A DNA stretch of 64,000 nt, taken from assembly GCF_000350225.1 (NCBI RefSeq), contig NW_005179113.1, forward strand, positions 91,818 to 155,817, read 5' to 3'. The position numbers were made by a program, and so were the translations under genes. The stretch's first letter is position 1. The number at the start of each line of letters is the position of its first letter. This document shows positions 60,812 to 64,000 of this stretch, piece after piece. The notes under the pieces are model-generated. The model saw nothing but the letters and a program-made list of their open reading frames with translations. It did no database searches and was not told the origin of the DNA. The DNA comes from Chondrus crispus. Its lineage: Eukaryota; Rhodophyta; Florideophyceae; Gigartinales; Gigartinaceae.

Positions 60812-63253
60812 TCATCCTTCGTGCTCATATGATAGTGCGTTGGAAGACTTTCGGGTCCCTTCAGAGCAATTGTTACTGTCCCTAAATGAGCCGGTGACCT
60901 CCTGATTTAACGTAAGATGAGTAGGAATGTACATGCGTTGATGATGTGGCGCATCCCCTGCATCTGGTACCGCTTTTGCTAACACTCCAAAGACCAAACC
61001 CTTTTGCTGACGTCGTCGATTTATTCTAGCGATTGACCTCAACGGTTCACCTCGCAAGTCGAACCCTCTCGCACTGGCAACTGTATTTACAACTGTACAT
61101 CGTACACAACTTCTTTTCGCGACCATGTGCAGGCCGTCAGCATTGAAGGATTTGAAAACGTTCATTGGGGGATGACTTTGGTACTGCTCCCGCGTGCCCT
61201 CCAAGGCGGGGCCAAGAACAATATTCGGACGAAGCGCTTCACGCACCACAGCGGTATCATCTATTCCGGCTGTTGATCGTAGCTCTTCAATCTCCGTTTC
61301 TGACACTATTAGCACGTCCTCACTAGTCTTGCAGCTCGTTGGTGTGGTCGAACATTGAGACGCCAAGCGTACTAAACGTACTGGTCGTCCTGCGACTGAG
61401 CTGAGCCACTGTGACAGCTCCTCTCCACCAACTGCTGACTTTCCCGTAGCTTCATGCTCCTCTGACGACAAGTGGTTGGTCTTTGTAGTTGGAGACGGCA
61501 ATGACATGCTTTGTAGTTTTGGGGTCAACGAATCTATGCCTAGGTCAATTGCCATCTTTCGAGGCATTCCGGGTAGTACCCGCTTTTTGTGTAGTTCCAA
61601 CACGAGGCACGTCTCGTCTTTGGCTAACCACGCAGTCAAGTCGGCCAATATTGGACAGGTTTTAAGGCTAAGAAGGGCTTGAGATCCAGCTTGCTGTATT
61701 GCAAAACGGCGATCCCCGAGAATACCCCCTCGTTTATCAAATGTGATCTTTTTGACACTTGTCCCGGCACAGGACTTGACGGGGTAGACATGGAGTGACC
61801 GTACGACAAAATGAGACAAGCTCGGGGCGGTGCCGAAGTCCACTTCACCGAGGGACCCGTACACGGAATAGCTGATGTGATTCCGCAAGACGTTAAGTAT
61901 AGCATGCACATCTGAGGAGCGGCTACCCCACCCGAAAGAGATGCGTACAAGGCCCGTGGGCTTGCCATCAATGACGTCCATAGCATCCCCACAGCGATGC
62001 CCCTTCGCAAAATGGGCCGCAACATCCACGTCCGTAAGACCCAGCACCGAGCAGCAAGCCCCCGCGTTGCACATGCACCCCGTACGCGCGTACACGTTGT
62101 TCAGCTTCAAGATGGTGCCAATCTCGTTGTGTCCGATGGGATGCCATTGTCTCGACCGTCCCTCGATGCGATATAGAGTGAAGGCCACAACAGTGCTGGC
62201 GGTTTGCTCGTCCGCCGGTAGACCCGCGTCACGGTGAATCTTCACCCCTCGCGGCGTAAAAACCTCGGTGAGAAGACTAGAAAACAAGGCTGCCAGCGCG
62301 GCGGCATGGGCGTGTATGCCGGCCATGACGATGCTCGGCGGCGAGAAGCGGGCGAGCTGCGACGGAAGGTGGTGGATGGCTTGGATATTGGGCGTGCCCA
62401 GTTCGAGCTGCGTTCGCAAATCCGCGGACGGTGCGAAAAGACGTGGAGAGAACGGCGAGACAGCGTCGACAGAGAGGCCTCCTGCGAAGTACGAAGAAGC
62501 GGCGGTGGACTTGAGGAGCGATTCGAGGAGCGAGTCGCGGCGCACGAGAAGTGCGCCTAGCCCGGTGAAAGTTGCAGAAAGCTTGTACAGGGAAAAGACG
62601 ACGGCGTCCACGTATGGGGTGTGGTCGTCAAGGACGAGAGGGGATGAAGCTGCGAGCTTTGCCGTATCCAGCAACGTGATCACTTGCTCCCCCGAGTACG
62701 AGTACAAGCCGCAGCGCTTCGCCTCGCGAGCCCAGCGGAACGGGAAGGTAGTTCCCGTGAGATTGCACTCTGCCGGATACGCGAGGACTGCGAACGGTGG
62801 GCGGGCGGCCTCTGCCTCCGCGTCGGCGGGACATGTCGGGGTCGATGGGTGGGGCGTGCGACGCAGGTGGCGCTCCAGGCTGGCGGACGTGACGGAGCGG
62901 AAGGCGGCGTCGGCGTTCAGGGCCTCGTTGCGGATGCCTCGGACGGCGTTGTGCGCGTGGGCGTGGCACACGAAGGCGTCGGCGGGGGCCCACGGGAGGC
63001 GGTGGGCGAGGGTGCGCAGGGCGTCCGTGGCGCCGGACGTGAAGATGACGTGGAAAGCGTGGGCCGAGTCGCCGAGGAAGGCGCGCAGGGCGCAGCGCGC
63101 AAGGTGCTGGTGCGGGGTGTCGCGGTTGTGCACGGGCGCGAGGAACGGGGCGGAAGAAGCGTGCGGCAGCGGCAAGGCCGATGCCGCCCAGTCGCCGTAG
63201 ATGGCGCCGCGGGGGAGAAGGGCGCGCGCCTGGGAGACGGTGGCTGCGTCCAT
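60812..63253 (-). CDS. MOCOS: Molybdenum cofactor sulfurase (NifS-like + MOSC)
   Basis: Adds the terminal sulfido ligand to the molybdenum cofactor of aldehyde oxidase and xanthine dehydrogenase. I chose ATG 63253 (MDAATVSQAR; 813 aa, usual length). The N-terminal class V aminotransferase-like domain carries the PLP lysine in FSLYKLSATFTG (Lys224) and the sulfur-carrying cysteine region RTGCMCNAGACC (Cys393/395/400). The C-terminal MOSC part starts VRSLHVYPVKSCAGTSV (about residue 500) and ends with DLRGEPLRSI ... GLVFGVLAK. Single exon. The first 1.2 kb of coding sequence is markedly GC-rich compared with the rest. Confidence 0.95.
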   Translation of the reverse strand: MDAATVSQARALLPRGAIYGDWAASALPLPHASSAPFLAPVHNRDTPHQHLARCALRAFLGDSAHAFHVIFTSGATDALRTLAHRLPWAPADAFVCHAHAHNAVRGIRNEALNADAAFRSVTSASLERHLRRTPHPSTPTCPADAEAEAARPPFAVLAYPAECNLTGTTFPFRWAREAKRCGLYSYSGEQVITLLDTAKLAASSPLVLDDHTPYVDAVVFSLYKLSATFTGLGALLVRRDSLLESLLKSTAASSYFAGGLSVDAVSPFSPRLFAPSADLRTQLELGTPNIQAIHHLPSQLARFSPPSIVMAGIHAHAAALAALFSSLLTEVFTPRGVKIHRDAGLPADEQTASTVVAFTLYRIEGRSRQWHPIGHNEIGTILKLNNVYARTGCMCNAGACCSVLGLTDVDVAAHFAKGHRCGDAMDVIDGKPTGLVRISFGWGSRSSDVHAILNVLRNHISYSVYGSLGEVDFGTAPSLSHFVVRSLHVYPVKSCAGTSVKKITFDKRGGILGDRRFAIQQAGSQALLSLKTCPILADLTAWLAKDETCLVLELHKKRVLPGMPRKMAIDLGIDSLTPKLQSMSLPSPTTKTNHLSSEEHEATGKSAVGGEELSQWLSSVAGRPVRLVRLASQCSTTPTSCKTSEDVLIVSETEIEELRSTAGIDDTAVVREALRPNIVLGPALEGTREQYQSHPPMNVFKSFNADGLHMVAKRSCVRCTVVNTVASARGFDLRGEPLRSIARINRRRQQKGLVFGVLAKAVPDAGDAPHHQRMYIPTHLTLNQEVTGSFRDSNNCSEGTRKSSNALSYEHEG

Positions 63254-64000
63254 AGGGCGGTCTCGGCGGCGGGCAACGGGGTTTGGGCAGGCGTGGCGAG
63301 CAGTTTCGAAGCGTGGATGGGTGGGGGTTTTTTGCGCTGGTTCTTCTACTAGACGGATGTGATGTTTACACGGTTCGGGGGGGTAGCACGGATGCCGGAA
63401 GCGAGGGGGATGTTGACTTGGACCTAGCCCTTCGCAGACGAGTTGAGTTGCACAGGGCCAAGGGTGCATACAGATCCCAGAAGGGAGCATTCGTCAAGGT
63501 GGGGGTGGAAGAAGCGTTAAGCAACGTGATGAAGATCCCAGAAGAACAGAAAATCTCTCCCATGTGGTGACGACACCCCCGCACTTTGATTGGCTATACT
63601 GGCCGCCCAACATGCAACGATTGGCCACAATTCCCCCCTGCCGCCTCCCCCTCCAATCGCACATCGCAGTTGCCATCTTCAATGGCCACAAGCCGCCACC
63701 CATCCCCCCTTCCCCGGGACCATCCCTCTTCCCCGCTGGCAATCATCTCAGTAACAGCCTCCCCCTCCCACATCCCTCCGATCCTCGCCCACATCCCCTG
63801 CGCCGCAATGCCCGCCTTCATGTCCCCGCCCTCGCGCGCCACACTCCCCACGCGCCACGGTCTCCCGCGTCTCCCGATGTGCCCTCTCTGCCACCGCCGC
63901 CGCGCTCCCACGATGCGTTCGAGGCGCGAGAAGCGCCCGCGCGCCTCGCCGCCCCCTTCCACCGCGGACGGGGCGGACACTCTGAAAGCCGCAACTCCTA
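63254..64000. other. GC-rich upstream region at the window edge
   Basis: Promoter side of MOCOS, with CCAAT-like ATTGG words near 63589 and 63612. From about 63600 long frames are open on both strands to the window end because of base composition. A coding start on either strand is possible but not supported. Confidence 0.4.

Noticed and set aside
63594..63980. 128-codon minus frame at the window end
   Set aside because: GC-rich region open in several frames; no recognisable domain and truncated by the window.
1..64000. CRISPR arrays, rRNA genes, bacterial operons or riboswitches
   Set aside because: None seen; the content is eukaryotic nuclear with spliceosomal introns and eukaryotic transposons.

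Overview
This is nuclear DNA of a photosynthetic eukaryote with few introns. A florideophyte red alga such as Chondrus is my best guess; this is an inference from gene content, not a database result. The evidence is a nuclear gene for the plastid ATP synthase gamma subunit that lacks the plant-type redox cysteine insert, a plastid glycolate/glycerate translocator of the LrgAB type, a secreted Hint-domain protein, mostly single-exon genes (two have one intron of about 110-130 bp), short intergenic gaps, and large blocks of LTR retrotransposons and DNA transposons.

Layout. 1-7133 is a transposon graveyard: a pogo/Tigger-type (DDE_1) transposase split in frame by an 82-bp palindromic MITE, a decayed LTR, a second DDE_1 relic, a Tc1/mariner pseudogene hit by a 593-bp solo LTR, and an intact Tc1/mariner element (5570-7131) with unusually long inverted repeats. 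7961-14751 is a gene island with two large unrecognised disordered proteins and V-ATPase subunit G. 15219-21243 is a PIF/Harbinger element with terminal repeats and a 3-bp target duplication. Besides its transposase and Myb-like partner it holds fragments of two RNA polymerase I genes (RPAC1 and an RPA43-like gene) in opposite orientation. It abuts a young Ty3/gypsy element (21246-27400, two LTRs of 593 bp).

27553-42859 holds two pogo/Tigger-type DNA transposons 31 bp apart. Each was hit by a different Ty1/copia element (28575-33784 with 119-bp LTRs and TSD TTTCT; 34325-40914 with 603-bp LTRs and TSD GAGGA). The older copia element was itself hit by another LTR (31514-32135, TSD GTCTG).

43863-63253 is the main gene island: a candidate eIF4E-binding protein with a perfect 234-bp internal duplication, a SLC13/DASS anion transporter, the meiotic protein Hop2, plastid ATP synthase gamma, PLGG1, a MAPEG/microsomal GST3-like protein, a HAD hydrolase, a secreted Hint-domain protein, a GT15 mannosyltransferase-like enzyme and molybdenum cofactor sulfurase. 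The genes are mainly housekeeping, photorespiratory and secretory functions with no operon-like logic. Several compact promoters share a palindrome of the form TACCC-N(2-4)-GGGTA.

Most notable: the Harbinger element carrying two Pol I subunit gene pieces, the duplicated eIF4E-binding motif, the Hint protein, the shared promoter palindrome, and single in-frame UAG codons in two otherwise well-preserved LTR elements.
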